A DNA stretch of 64,000 nucleotides, taken from Bacteroidota bacterium. Lineage in GTDB: Bacteria; Bacteroidota; Bacteroidia; 2-12-FULL-35-15. The notes beneath the pieces are model-generated. The model ran no database searches and was not told the DNA's origin. It worked only from the letters and a program-made list of their open reading frames with translations. The stretch covers positions 1 through 64,000 of the forward strand of contig CANJPX010000005.1 in assembly GCA_947476185.1 (NCBI GenBank). The letters run 5' to 3'. The position numbers and the translations under genes were made by a program. This document shows positions 49,199 through 59,984 of the stretch, piece after piece (positions within the stretch are counted from its first letter, which is position 1; the number at the start of each line of letters is the position of its first letter).

Positions 49199-50101
49199 TT
49201 CTTTCTTCAGATATTGCTTCAACAAACCATTACCAAAAATGGTTGCCAGAATAATCATTGTTCCTAAATAAAAACCTGGAGTCATTGATTCATCTTTTTT
49301 CCATAGAATATAGGCGATGATAATTCCATAGATGGTTTCTAAATTTACGGTGAGCGTAATTGTATAAGGACTTATCTTTTTCATCAGATTAACACTGGCA
49401 ATAAAAGGAAATGCTGTTCCTAAAATTGATAATACAGAAAGCCATCCCCATCCTCTCGGACTGATACTAAAAAATTCAGGCTTAAATTCTCCTGTAAAAA
49501 AAAGATAAATTGTCAAGGCTAAAAACCCTCCACCCAACTCATAAAAAGCAATAACCGGCGAAGGTATTCTTCTTACAAGCAACCCATTGAAAACTGTAAA
49601 AAAAGAAGATGTAAGTGCTGCCAACATTCCGAAAATGATCCCTAAGGTATATTGCGTTTCCACTTGAAAGATCATGGCAATAGCTCCGATAATGACCATT
49701 CCAAAAGCTATTTCATAGCGAATGATCTTTCTTTTATAAAACACTGGTTCAATTATAGAAGTGAACAATGTCCCGGTTGCAAAGGCTACCAAAGTAACCG
49801 ACACATTCGAAACATTGATTGCGTTGTAAAAACAAAACCAATGAAAGGCGATGATAGCACCTGTTCCAACAAGACGATAAATATCATTCTTAGGAAGTTG
49901 TATGCTTTTTTTTGCAAGAATTAGATAGGAAGAAACGGTGATCACAGTGATTAACATCCGGAACCAAACTAGTTGATAAGCAACAACGCCTTCAATATTA
50001 ATGAGTTTACCAAGAATCGGGGACCAGCCCCAGATGAGAACAATAAAATGTAATAAAAGAAGATTTTTATTTTTGAAAAGCATACATTTATTTTGCCCCA
50101 A
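49196..50101 (-). CDS. EamA/DMT family transporter
   Basis: Ten hydrophobic helices, two EamA repeats. Confidence 0.9.
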   Translation of the reverse strand: MGQNKCMLFKNKNLLLLHFIVLIWGWSPILGKLINIEGVVAYQLVWFRMLITVITVSSYLILAKKSIQLPKNDIYRLVGTGAIIAFHWFCFYNAINVSNVSVTLVAFATGTLFTSIIEPVFYKRKIIRYEIAFGMVIIGAIAMIFQVETQYTLGIIFGMLAALTSSFFTVFNGLLVRRIPSPVIAFYELGGGFLALTIYLFFTGEFKPEFFSISPRGWGWLSVLSILGTAFPFIASVNLMKKISPYTITLTVNLETIYGIIIAYILWKKDESMTPGFYLGTMIILATIFGNGLLKQYLKKE

Positions 50102-50153
50102 AAGATTTATGAATTGCCTTCAATGCGAAGAACGATGTTTTTTACAACATTTT

Positions 50154-51449
50154 CTATTCAAACCGTTTTGAAATTTCCGCTTCAATATATTCGCGTAGAG
50201 CTTCAATCTTCACAGTATCAACAACTTCAGAAGCAAAAGCATGCATCAGTAATTTTTTGGCACTTATTTCACTCAAGCCGCGTGCACGAAGATAAAATAT
50301 TTTATCCGCATCCAACTTTCCTGTTGATGTTCCATGTGAGCATTTTACATCGTCCGCATAGATCTCTAATTGTGGTTTTGTATTAATGGTTCCATCATCA
50401 CTCAATAAAATATTTTTATTCGACTGAAAAGCATTTGTCTTTTGCGCATCTTTACGAACGTAAATTTTTCCATTAAATGTTGCTGAGGACTTGTCTTCAA
50501 TAATCCCCTTGTAAAGCTCATTGCTATTACAATTTGGCTTGCGATGATCCACTAAGGTATGATTGTCGACAACCTGCGTTCCATTTGTTAAGTACAATCC
50601 ATTTAAATGTGATTCAATGAATTGGTCATCCAAAACCATATTCAGATTATTCCTTACGAATGAACCACTCAAAGTAAATGTATGCGTAGAAAAATGACTC
50701 TGCTTTTTCTGCAGCACCTGAGTTGTTGAGATCAGATTCCCGAACTCCTTTTCATTCTGAATTTTATAATGATCGACAATGGCGTTTACTTCAACTGCAA
50801 TCTCTGTCAAAGCGTTGTTAAAACATTTAACCGAGGAATCAATAATTTCATACGATTCAACAATTTTCAATTGCGCATTTTCATCTACTACAACTAAATT
50901 ACGAGAATTTAATATAGTAGCCTCAGAAACCGAAGTGATATGAATAATATGCACCGGCGTTACAATCACAGCACTTTTCGCAACATGAATAAATACACCA
51001 CCTGATGCCAAAGCCCCATTCAAAGCGATAAAAGGATCGCTTTTTATATCAGAATATTTAGAAAAATGTTTTTGAAATGTCTCGTTTGAATTTGCCTCCG
51101 CAATATTAAAAATTTGCAAACCTTGCGGCAACGGATTTATTCTAGAATGCTCCTTATTATAAACTCCATTTTCAATTACAATAACAATAGCATCTTTCAA
51201 AAACTGTGTGCTGCCAATTTGCTGACTAGAAAGTTTTTTGGAACTTGAAAAAGAATGATCTCCTTTCAACAACAACTCCACATTCACATATTTATATTCT
51301 TCACTCTTGCGATTAGGAATACCTTGTTTTGAAAATGCTTCTGCAGCTGCCTCACGCAATTTCAAATCACCAAACAATGAATTCTTTGAAGATTCAAATT
51401 CAGCGATCAGCTTATCTTTTGTAATATTTGTCTTTGTTATGATTTCCAT
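50154..51449 (-). CDS. sufD: Fe-S cluster assembly protein SufD
   Basis: SufD fold motifs DDVKCSHGTSTGKLDADKIFYLRARGLSE; 1-nt overlap with sufC. Confidence 0.95.
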   Translation of the reverse strand: MEIITKTNITKDKLIAEFESSKNSLFGDLKLREAAAEAFSKQGIPNRKSEEYKYVNVELLLKGDHSFSSSKKLSSQQIGSTQFLKDAIVIVIENGVYNKEHSRINPLPQGLQIFNIAEANSNETFQKHFSKYSDIKSDPFIALNGALASGGVFIHVAKSAVIVTPVHIIHITSVSEATILNSRNLVVVDENAQLKIVESYEIIDSSVKCFNNALTEIAVEVNAIVDHYKIQNEKEFGNLISTTQVLQKKQSHFSTHTFTLSGSFVRNNLNMVLDDQFIESHLNGLYLTNGTQVVDNHTLVDHRKPNCNSNELYKGIIEDKSSATFNGKIYVRKDAQKTNAFQSNKNILLSDDGTINTKPQLEIYADDVKCSHGTSTGKLDADKIFYLRARGLSEISAKKLLMHAFASEVVDTVKIEALREYIEAEISKRFE

Positions 51450-52201
51450 TACGCTCCTACTTCCTCTTTAATAAAATCATATCCTTTTTCTTCCAACTCT
51501 AAGGCTAATTCTTTCGGACCCGACTTTACAATCTTCCCGTTAAATAAAACATGTACCACATCCGGAACGATATAATCCAACAAGCGCTGATAGTGCGTTA
51601 TCACAATCGTTGCATTGTCTTTTGATTTTAATTTATTTACACCGCCGGCAACAATTCTCAAGGCATCAATATCCAATCCGCTATCTGTTTCATCTAAAAT
51701 AGCTAAACAAGGATCCAACATAGCCATCTGGAAAATCTCATTTCTTTTTTTCTCACCACCGCTGAAACCTTCATTTACAGAACGGTTTGCAAGCTTGCCA
51801 TCTAACTCAACCAATTTTTGTTTCTCTTTTAACCGCGCTAAAAAATCTTTTGCTTCCATAGGTTCTAATCCTTTATAAGCACGGATCTCATTTAATGCAG
51901 TTTTCAAAAAGTTCACATTGCTAACTCCTGGGATTTCTATCGGATACTGAAAAGCAAGAAATATTCCTTCTCTGGCACGGTCTTCAGGAGATAACTCTAA
52001 CAAATTTTTACCGTTGAAGGTTATCGATCCTTCCGTAACTTCATAATCTTCTCTTCCTGCAAGTACAGCTGACAAAGTACTTTTCCCGGAACCGTTCGGT
52101 CCCATGATTGCATGAACTTCTCCGGCTTTTACTTCTAAATAAATTCCTTTCAGAATTTCTTTTCCTCCAATGGAGGCGTGTAGATTTTTTATACTTAACA
52201 T
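51449..52201 (-). CDS. sufC: Fe-S cluster assembly ATPase SufC
   Basis: Walker A GPNGSGKST; NEGFSGGEKKRNEIFQ; LAILDETDSGLDIDAL. Confidence 0.97.
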   Translation of the reverse strand: MLSIKNLHASIGGKEILKGIYLEVKAGEVHAIMGPNGSGKSTLSAVLAGREDYEVTEGSITFNGKNLLELSPEDRAREGIFLAFQYPIEIPGVSNVNFLKTALNEIRAYKGLEPMEAKDFLARLKEKQKLVELDGKLANRSVNEGFSGGEKKRNEIFQMAMLDPCLAILDETDSGLDIDALRIVAGGVNKLKSKDNATIVITHYQRLLDYIVPDVVHVLFNGKIVKSGPKELALELEEKGYDFIKEEVGA

Positions 52202-52209
52202 ACTTTTTT

Positions 52210-52273
52210 ATTTAACCACAGATTTCTCAGGCTTTCACAGATTCTGTGTTGATCTGCGTAATCCGTGGTGAAT
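52210..52273 (-). repeat. Dispersed-repeat-like sequence between sufB and sufC
   Basis: Minus strand: caccacggattacgcagatcaacacagaatctgtgaaagcctgagaaatctgtggttaa; internal imperfect palindrome. Confidence 0.6.
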
Positions 52274-52277
52274 TATT

Positions 52278-53729
52278 TTATCCAACCGACCCTTCCAATG
52301 AAACCGCCAAAAGCTTCTGAGCCTCAACGGCAAATTCCATCGGTAACTTATTTAATACTTCTTTGCAATATCCGTTTACAATTAACCCAATCGCTTTTTC
52401 ATTATCTATTCCGCGTTGCTTGCAATAGAATAATTGATCCTCACCAATTTTTGAAGTGGTTGCTTCATGCTCTACTACTGCCGACTTATCTTTTATTTCG
52501 ATGTATGGAAATGTATGTGCTCCACATTTATCACCCATCAATAAACTATCACATTGCGAAAAATTACGCGCGTTGCTGGCACCTTTAGCGATACGCACCA
52601 ACCCTCTGTAACTATTATTACTAAAGCCTGCTGAGATCCCTTTGGATATGATCGTGCTTCTTGTATTTTTTCCAAGATGCATCATTTTTGTTCCGGTATC
52701 TGCCTGCTGATAATTATTTGTAACAGCAACAGAATAAAATTCACCCACTGAATTATCGCCTTTTAAAATTACCGATGGATATTTCCAGGTTACTGCAGAG
52801 CCTGTTTCTACTTGCGTCCAGGATATCTTCGAATTATCTTCTAAACAAATTCCACGCTTGGTAACGAAATTAAAAATCCCGCCTTTCCCTTCTTTATCTC
52901 CAGGATACCAATTTTGAACGGTACTGTATTTCACTTCTGCATTTTTATGCGTAACGATCTCCACAACTGCAGCATGCAACTGATTTTCATCACGCATTGG
53001 TGCCGTGCATCCTTCCAGATAACTAACATAACCACCTTCGTCAGCGATGATCAAGGTGCGCTCAAACTGACCTGTACCGGAAGCATTGATCCTGAAATAA
53101 GTTGAAAGTTCCATCGGACAACGTACTCCTTTCGGAATGTAACAGAATGATCCATCTGTGAAAACAGCTGAATTTAATGCCGCATAAAAATTATCGGTAT
53201 AAGGAACAACCGAGCCCATATATTTTTTAATTAATTCAGGATGCTCTTGAACGGCTTCTCCGAATGAACAAAAAATAATTCCTTTTTCTGATAAGGTTTC
53301 TTTGAAAGTTGTTTTTACTGAAACACTGTCCATCACTATATCCACAGCAATTCTACTTTCTACTCCACTTAAACGTTTTTGCTCTTCAATAGAGATACCA
53401 AGCTTTTCAAATGTTTTTAATAATTCAGGATCTACTTCATCCAAACTATTCAATTGTACTTTTGGTTTTGGTGCTGAGTAATAGATGATATCTTGAAAAT
53501 TTGGCTTGGTATAGGAAACATGCGCCCAGCGAGGCTCTTCCAGGGTTAACCAATACCGAAATGCCTTTAAACGATATTCCAACATCCATTCGGGTTCGTT
53601 TTTTTTCTTGGAAATAAACCGGATAATATCTTCATTCAATCCTTTCGGAGCATTATCCGCCTCGATATCAGTAACAAATCCGTACTTATATTCCCCGCCT
53701 ATCTGATCTTCTAAAATCTCGTTTGCCAT
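52278..53729 (-). CDS. sufB: Fe-S cluster assembly protein SufB
   Basis: [63 protein letters not shown]. Confidence 0.97.
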   Translation of the reverse strand: MANEILEDQIGGEYKYGFVTDIEADNAPKGLNEDIIRFISKKKNEPEWMLEYRLKAFRYWLTLEEPRWAHVSYTKPNFQDIIYYSAPKPKVQLNSLDEVDPELLKTFEKLGISIEEQKRLSGVESRIAVDIVMDSVSVKTTFKETLSEKGIIFCSFGEAVQEHPELIKKYMGSVVPYTDNFYAALNSAVFTDGSFCYIPKGVRCPMELSTYFRINASGTGQFERTLIIADEGGYVSYLEGCTAPMRDENQLHAAVVEIVTHKNAEVKYSTVQNWYPGDKEGKGGIFNFVTKRGICLEDNSKISWTQVETGSAVTWKYPSVILKGDNSVGEFYSVAVTNNYQQADTGTKMMHLGKNTRSTIISKGISAGFSNNSYRGLVRIAKGASNARNFSQCDSLLMGDKCGAHTFPYIEIKDKSAVVEHEATTSKIGEDQLFYCKQRGIDNEKAIGLIVNGYCKEVLNKLPMEFAVEAQKLLAVSLEGSVG

Positions 53730-53750
53730 TTCTTTATTTTAATTTTGCAA

Positions 53751-53777
53751 AGTTTAAGAATTAAAAAATTCTAAACT
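53751..53777. promoter_or_regulatory. Hairpin in the iscA-like/sufB spacer
   Basis: agtttaagaatt aaaa aattctaaact. Confidence 0.45.
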
Positions 53778-53829
53778 ATGACTTATAACTCCAAACCATC
53801 AATTACTCCTGTCGCCCTATTACTAGTTT

Positions 53830-54156
53830 TTATACTCCGAACGACTCTCCGCAACCACATGTTCTGCTTGCATTGGGATTGTTAAAAACGAAGCCTTTTC
53901 CATTTAAACCTCCCGCATAATCCAATTCGGTTCCAATAAGGTATAAAAAACTCTTTTTATCTACCACGATCTTTATTCCTTTGTCTTCGAATACCTGATC
54001 TCCTTCTTTGATCTGATTATCAAATTCCAATTTGTAGGAAAGTCCTGAACATCCGCCACCATCAACTCCTACACGGATAAAAGTATCCTGAGGGCGATTT
54101 TCACTTAAAATCAGGTTTATGGCATGCTGTTTTGCATTTTCTGAGACTGTTATCAT
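53830..54156 (-). CDS. SufA/IscA-like iron-sulfur assembly accessory protein
   Basis: HesB fold: VDGGGCSGLSYKLEFD and C-terminal RTCGCGESF. Confidence 0.93.
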   Translation of the reverse strand: MITVSENAKQHAINLILSENRPQDTFIRVGVDGGGCSGLSYKLEFDNQIKEGDQVFEDKGIKIVVDKKSFLYLIGTELDYAGGLNGKGFVFNNPNASRTCGCGESFGV

Positions 54157-54551
54157 TTTATATCTTTCTTATAATGAATTACTTACAATATATTTTTATT
54201 TAGAATCAATCTAAATAGAGGACAAAAATACTGTAAAATCAGGAGTAAAACAAATAAAACCAACATATTTATTTTCTGCTGAATAATACGGGAGATTTTC
54301 GCAGATAATTGGTTCCATATTTCTAAAATGGAATAAAGAATTTTCTTCAAAACAAATACGCAAACTGAAATATTAATAAAAATGGAATTATTTCAACGCC
54401 ATTGAATTACTGCAGAAGAATAAACGGTTATTGAGTAATGAAAATCAGGAAGTTCCTTAACGGATTTTCTGTTTATTAAAGGCATAAATAGATAAAAGAT
54501 AGTAAATTTGTTTTTTTCAATGTTTGATCAAATATTTCATTAATACTTACT

Positions 54552-56342
54552 ATGGCGCACCCGAAAAATAAAATTGAACAACCGATGCAACAAAATAATA
54601 AAACACTTTTTATTGCCGTTTCTTTGATCGCCATTCTTGTAAGTTTCATTTATTCCTACAAACTAAAATGGCTGGGGGATGATATTTTTATCGCACTCCG
54701 TTATGTTCAGAATTTTATCGATGGGAAAGGATTGGTTTACAATGCCGGTGAACGCGTGGAAGGCTTTACCGACTTTCTTTGGCTAATGCTTATCAGTCTC
54801 TTTTCGAAACTCCATTTCAATCCGCTTACTACAACTCAAACACTTGGAATACTTTCTTCCATCGGAACATTGACTCTCTTTTCGATCATCGGATACAAAA
54901 TTTCCAACAAACACAATGTTTTTATCTTGCCATTTATCACACTCGCACTCGCCTTAAATTATGATTACAATATCTGGGCAACCAGTGGTTTAGAAACATC
55001 GTTCTACAGCTTTTTATTAGGTGCCTCATTTTATACATTTTTCTTTTCCGATCTCAAAGAGAATACTAAACTGATGCTCACCGGATTATTTTTGATCTTA
55101 GCAATGATGACTCGTCCTGATGCATTATTGATCACCTTTGGGGTGAATGGCTTATTGGTTTTAAATCAGTTGCTCAATAAAACAAAACTTTCGAAGATCA
55201 TTTCGATGCTCCTCTTTTTTAATCTTGCCTTTTTTATAATTTACATTCCCTATTTTATTTGGCGCTACAATTACTACGGATTTATTTTTCCGAATACCTA
55301 TTATGTAAAACTTGGAAATGAAACATTGTTCAGCAAAGGATTTTTTTATTTGTGGCTGTATTTCAAACCGCATTTCACTTCCTTCTTAATTATCATTCTT
55401 CCGCCACTCGTTTTATGGCCTGCCTTAAAAGGGAAACCTCTTGCACGACTAAAAGAATATGCAGCTGACAGATGGAATGCTGCTTTTTTAACTTCCATAA
55501 TTGTTGTATATGCTTACCTGATATTATTTGTTGCAAAGGTTGGTGGCGACTTTATGCACGCACGTTTTATTATACCTGTTGCGCCATTTATTTATTTTAT
55601 CATTTTCTATTCTTTGCTAAATTATTTTTCAAAAAAGAATTTAAATATCGCATTAACCGTATTATTACTTTGCAGTATTCCTGAAACACAGATCCGTGCC
55701 GATGTTTTTAAGGCTCCCGATAAAGACGGAAAGATCATCACAACGCTTAACCGTGATGTCGCTGATGAACAATGGGTATATACTACCTATTTACCGATTG
55801 AAAATGAGATGAAGCTCGGTAAAGCGCTTCACAAAACATTTGAAGGCATTGATGCAAACTTGTTGGTCAGAGGCGGACAAGGTTGTATGGCGTATTTTGC
55901 AAATTTCAATTATGAACAAGAATATCACGGATTGACAGACACTCTCATTGCGCATTCCAAAATTGCTCAGAGAGGCCGTATCGGACATGAAAAACATGCT
56001 ACAAATGAATATCTGCAAAATAAAGGCATTCAGTTCTTATTCAACAGAAGCCCGATCACAAAAGATCAATATAAATATGCTCAACTTGAAATTGGGAATT
56101 TTAAAATAAGAACAGAGATCATCACTTATCACAATAAAATTATTGAGCAATTGAAACAACGTTTAGGCGATGGTTTTAAATTCACCGATTTTCAACTATA
56201 TTTAGATGATTATATTCAAAACAAATTGCTTGCCGTTTCAAAGGCGGAATTACAAAAAGATTACAACGATTATTATTTATATTACTTTAAACATAATGAT
56301 GATAAAGTAAGAGAGAATAAATTTTTAGAAGCACTTAAATAA
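54552..56342 (+). CDS. GT-C-type membrane glycosyltransferase-like protein
   Basis: WLGDDIFIALRYVQNFIDGKGLVYNAGERVEGFTDFLW resembles AftB-type GT-C signature; many TM helices. Confidence 0.7.
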   Translation: MAHPKNKIEQPMQQNNKTLFIAVSLIAILVSFIYSYKLKWLGDDIFIALRYVQNFIDGKGLVYNAGERVEGFTDFLWLMLISLFSKLHFNPLTTTQTLGILSSIGTLTLFSIIGYKISNKHNVFILPFITLALALNYDYNIWATSGLETSFYSFLLGASFYTFFFSDLKENTKLMLTGLFLILAMMTRPDALLITFGVNGLLVLNQLLNKTKLSKIISMLLFFNLAFFIIYIPYFIWRYNYYGFIFPNTYYVKLGNETLFSKGFFYLWLYFKPHFTSFLIIILPPLVLWPALKGKPLARLKEYAADRWNAAFLTSIIVVYAYLILFVAKVGGDFMHARFIIPVAPFIYFIIFYSLLNYFSKKNLNIALTVLLLCSIPETQIRADVFKAPDKDGKIITTLNRDVADEQWVYTTYLPIENEMKLGKALHKTFEGIDANLLVRGGQGCMAYFANFNYEQEYHGLTDTLIAHSKIAQRGRIGHEKHATNEYLQNKGIQFLFNRSPITKDQYKYAQLEIGNFKIRTEIITYHNKIIEQLKQRLGDGFKFTDFQLYLDDYIQNKLLAVSKAELQKDYNDYYLYYFKHNDDKVRENKFLEALK

Positions 56343-56357
56343 TTTAATTTAAAAAGG

Positions 56358-57092
56358 ATGTTCTATTATAAAAAATGGGCTATTGTTGTTCCAATGGCCA
56401 ATGAGGAAGAGGATTTTGTTCCATTCATTGATATGCTCAATTTTGTGATCAATGAACTGAATCCCGGCAATATTTATTTTATTATCGATAAAGCATCCAA
56501 CGACAAAACATTAGAACTTTGTCAGGCTTTGTCCGCTAAAGATCCCAGATATGTAACTGTTTGGGCACCTGAAAATAAAAATGTCGTTGACGCATACGTC
56601 CGCGGATTACGTGTTGCCTATGAAGCAGGTCATGACATAATCATTGAGATGGATGCTGGTTTGTCGCACGACCCACGGGCAATCCCAATGTTCTTACGTG
56701 TATTAAATGAAGGAAACGAATGTGCCTTCGGTAGCCGATTCATCAATGGTGGTTCTATGGGTGATTCTCCTTTTAAAAGAAGAATGCTTTCCAAAACAGG
56801 AACCATTTTGGCTAACGTTTTACTGGGAACTAAATTGCGTGATATGACTTCCGGATATCAAGGTTTTCATAGAGATGTAGTTGCAAAGATCATCAACCAC
56901 AAATTTAAATCCAAGGCACATTTCTATCAAACAGAATTAAGATACTTACTTCGTAAACGTAGAATATTTGAAGTGCCAATTCACTACCAGGCCCCATCAC
57001 CACGTGTATCTAAGAATGCAATAAAAAACGCATATCAATCTTTGTTCTATTATTTCTTTCAACGATTGATTGGAAATAAACCAACATTATAA
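56358..57092 (+). CDS. GT2 family polyprenol-phosphate glycosyltransferase-like protein
   Basis: VPMANEEEDF, IIDKASNDKT, IIEMDAGLSHDP, FGSRFINGG, DMTSGYQGF. Confidence 0.85.
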   Translation: MFYYKKWAIVVPMANEEEDFVPFIDMLNFVINELNPGNIYFIIDKASNDKTLELCQALSAKDPRYVTVWAPENKNVVDAYVRGLRVAYEAGHDIIIEMDAGLSHDPRAIPMFLRVLNEGNECAFGSRFINGGSMGDSPFKRRMLSKTGTILANVLLGTKLRDMTSGYQGFHRDVVAKIINHKFKSKAHFYQTELRYLLRKRRIFEVPIHYQAPSPRVSKNAIKNAYQSLFYYFFQRLIGNKPTL

Positions 57093-57119
57093 TTTTCAGG
57101 AAAACGAAAGGTTGAGCAT

Positions 57120-58766
57120 TTAATATTTTATTTCATACAACTCACATTTCTCGCTTGTGCCGATTGACTTTACCAATCGTATCTTTTGAGGATATTTCTG
57201 ATAAACAGGACCTATCATTCTGTGAATATTATTAATGATCCTGCCATTATTTTTCACAGGGTTCATGCGTAAACTTGCCAAAATCAGGTATTGAATATTT
57301 TGCTTTTTCCATCCCATCAAAACAGTATCGGCATCGGTTGACGTTGTAATAAACTGACCAACGAATTTTTTTCCTCCACTATAAATAAAGGACATTGCTG
57401 GTTTTCTCGAGATCACTTGTGCATCAGCAGGCAAGCTATCTGCACAATATTTACTCATCTTAATAAAATTTTCATAATCCGGTGTGTAACCCGATTTTGA
57501 ATTTTCTTTCATTCTTTCCAAGGAACAAACGACATTCCATATCAGAAAACCACTTGAAATTAAAATAAAAATTGTTTGAAATCCGGAATACCTTTTTGCA
57601 AACTCGTATGTACCATAATAAAATAAAAGAAAAATAAATGGCATAACAATAATGATCAAACGGTCTTGCATATTAGCCGCCTGCACACCAAAGAAAATAC
57701 CTCCGCAAAGTACAATCAGGTAAATGCTGGTAAAAAATATGAAATTATTTTTTTTGTAACTGAATATTGCACAAATACCAATGAACAAAGATGTAAGAAA
57801 TGCAAAAAACGGAACAATGCTTTCTGCAACATATTTGGTTGGCCGAACATGCAATATCCGATAAACGTGTAATGAAAAATATGTCCCACAGTTATTAAAA
57901 AACCTGCTAATCATTCCACTAAGATCTTCATGTCCGGATGCCGGTTTATACAACTCCTTACGAAGCATCATTTCCAATTGATTGGCATCGTTTGCTCCAT
58001 ACATTGTTGCAGTGAGCCATTGATATATCATCCTGATAGCGAAAAATGCAACGAAAGCATACACCGCCTGTTTGTAATTCTTCTTGGTAATAAAATAAAC
58101 AAAAACTGCTACAATGGTAACAAAGGCTATACTTTTGGAAGTAGATAACAATACGAACAACAGTCCGAACAAGATCCATTTCATATAATTTTGCTTGAAT
58201 CCTTCCACCCAACCTAATTCACTATCAATACTATCAATGATCTTGAACATTACATATAAACACATCGATTGCACAAACAAGAAAAACGTTTCGGTGAACG
58301 TCTGACTGGAATAAAACTGTATATAATCATTTAACGAAATGAATGCGAGCAATGCCACCAAAACAGTATATGGAATTCTTTTCACGAATGTTTTGTATGT
58401 GAACCAAACAAAACCAAACTGGCAGATCACTGAAAAAGATTTTAACGCGACCACATTCAACCCAAACAACTTCAAAAAGATGGAAAGAAAAACCGGATAT
58501 GCTGGGCCTTGAAAATAAGGAAATTTCCCTTCATTCAAAAACGACCACGCTCTTTCAATATAAGTTGAATCATCGAGTCCATCTGATACTTTCGCATCAA
58601 ATAATAAATAGGAAAACAATGTTGACAAAAATAAAAAACCGTAAAAAATTAATTTATCATTTTTCTCAAACCATACATTCAAGTTATCGAACAGGTCAGC
58701 TTTTGAAGACATCTTTTTTACCGGACCTTTTGCCTGAATAACAGTTTGTTTTTCTTTTTTAGCCAT
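57120..58766 (-). CDS. GT39-like membrane glycosyltransferase
   Basis: Multi-TM; KVSDGLDDSTYIERAWSFLNEGKFPYFQGPAYPVFLSIFLKLFG resembles PMT/ArnT-like N-terminus. Confidence 0.7.
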   Translation of the reverse strand: MAKKEKQTVIQAKGPVKKMSSKADLFDNLNVWFEKNDKLIFYGFLFLSTLFSYLLFDAKVSDGLDDSTYIERAWSFLNEGKFPYFQGPAYPVFLSIFLKLFGLNVVALKSFSVICQFGFVWFTYKTFVKRIPYTVLVALLAFISLNDYIQFYSSQTFTETFFLFVQSMCLYVMFKIIDSIDSELGWVEGFKQNYMKWILFGLLFVLLSTSKSIAFVTIVAVFVYFITKKNYKQAVYAFVAFFAIRMIYQWLTATMYGANDANQLEMMLRKELYKPASGHEDLSGMISRFFNNCGTYFSLHVYRILHVRPTKYVAESIVPFFAFLTSLFIGICAIFSYKKNNFIFFTSIYLIVLCGGIFFGVQAANMQDRLIIIVMPFIFLLFYYGTYEFAKRYSGFQTIFILISSGFLIWNVVCSLERMKENSKSGYTPDYENFIKMSKYCADSLPADAQVISRKPAMSFIYSGGKKFVGQFITTSTDADTVLMGWKKQNIQYLILASLRMNPVKNNGRIINNIHRMIGPVYQKYPQKIRLVKSIGTSEKCELYEIKY

Positions 58767-58895
58767 AATCTTGTGGTTGTAATAATAACCTAAAATTAAC
58801 TAAAAAAAAGACATCTCAAAAAAATACAATGAATCCAAATTAAGGTTTGTTGCATTCGCAGATAAGCCTTACTTTTACTTAATAATAATAATGAT

Positions 58896-59939
58896 ATGCT
58901 GGAAAATACAGACCGCACCGAACTAAGCAGTTTGGGTGAATTTGGGTTAATAAAACACCTTACACAATTTATTGAAATAAAAAACGAAAGCACTATAAAA
59001 GGAGTTGGAGATGATGCTGCCGTTATCGATTATAAAGGAAAACAAACCGTTGTTTCCACCGATATGCTTGTTGAAGGAGTTCACTTTGATCTTGCATATG
59101 TTCCCCTGAAACATTTAGGTTTCAAATCTGTATCAGTCAACTTATCGGATATTTATGCGATGAATGCTACTCCGAAGCAGATCACAATCTCTCTTGCGAT
59201 CTCCAATCGTTTCTCTGTTGAAGCAATGGAAGAACTTTACGAAGGTATCGGTATGGCCTGCAAAAAACACAATGTAGATATTGTCGGTGGTGACACAACC
59301 ACCTCCAAATCCGGACTCGTGATAAGCATTACAGCCATCGGCGAAGCCGACCCGGACGAACTTGTTTTCAGAAATGGTGCAAAAGAAGGAGACTTACTTT
59401 GTGTAACCGGTGATCTTGGAGCTGCCTATGTCGGACTACAATTGTTAGAACGTGAAAAACAAATTTTCATGGAATCACCGGGCGTTCAACCGGACCTTGG
59501 CGGCAACGATTATATTCTCGAACGTCAATTAAAACCGGAAGCAAGAAAAGATATTCCTGTTCTATTGAAAAAATTAGAAGTGAAACCTACTTCCATGATC
59601 GATATTTCTGATGGTTTAGCTTCCGAAATTTTACATATCAGTTCACAGTCAAATGTAGGCTGCAATTTGTTTGAAGAAAAGATCCCTATCGATCCATCAA
59701 CATACAATATGGCGAGGGAATTTAATATGGACCCCACAATTTGTGCTCTAAATGGTGGCGAAGACTATGAATTACTTTTTACAATTGACCAATCAGATTT
59801 TCCAAAAGTAAAGGCCAACCCCGATATCACAGTCATTGGACACATGACAAATAGTAAAGATGGCGTAAATTTAATTTCAAAAGCAGGCACCTCCATAATG
59901 CTAACTGCACAAGGATGGGATTCACTTTTGAAAAAGTAA
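58896..59939 (+). CDS. thiL: Thiamine-phosphate kinase
   Basis: GVGDDAAVIDYKGKQTVVSTDMLVEGVHFD; VGGDTTTSKSGLVISITAIG; SMIDISDGLASEILH. Confidence 0.95.
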   Translation: MLENTDRTELSSLGEFGLIKHLTQFIEIKNESTIKGVGDDAAVIDYKGKQTVVSTDMLVEGVHFDLAYVPLKHLGFKSVSVNLSDIYAMNATPKQITISLAISNRFSVEAMEELYEGIGMACKKHNVDIVGGDTTTSKSGLVISITAIGEADPDELVFRNGAKEGDLLCVTGDLGAAYVGLQLLEREKQIFMESPGVQPDLGGNDYILERQLKPEARKDIPVLLKKLEVKPTSMIDISDGLASEILHISSQSNVGCNLFEEKIPIDPSTYNMAREFNMDPTICALNGGEDYELLFTIDQSDFPKVKANPDITVIGHMTNSKDGVNLISKAGTSIMLTAQGWDSLLKK

Positions 59940-59984
59940 GAGATCAATTTTTAATTGAAATAAATAATTATTGCTTATCGTATT

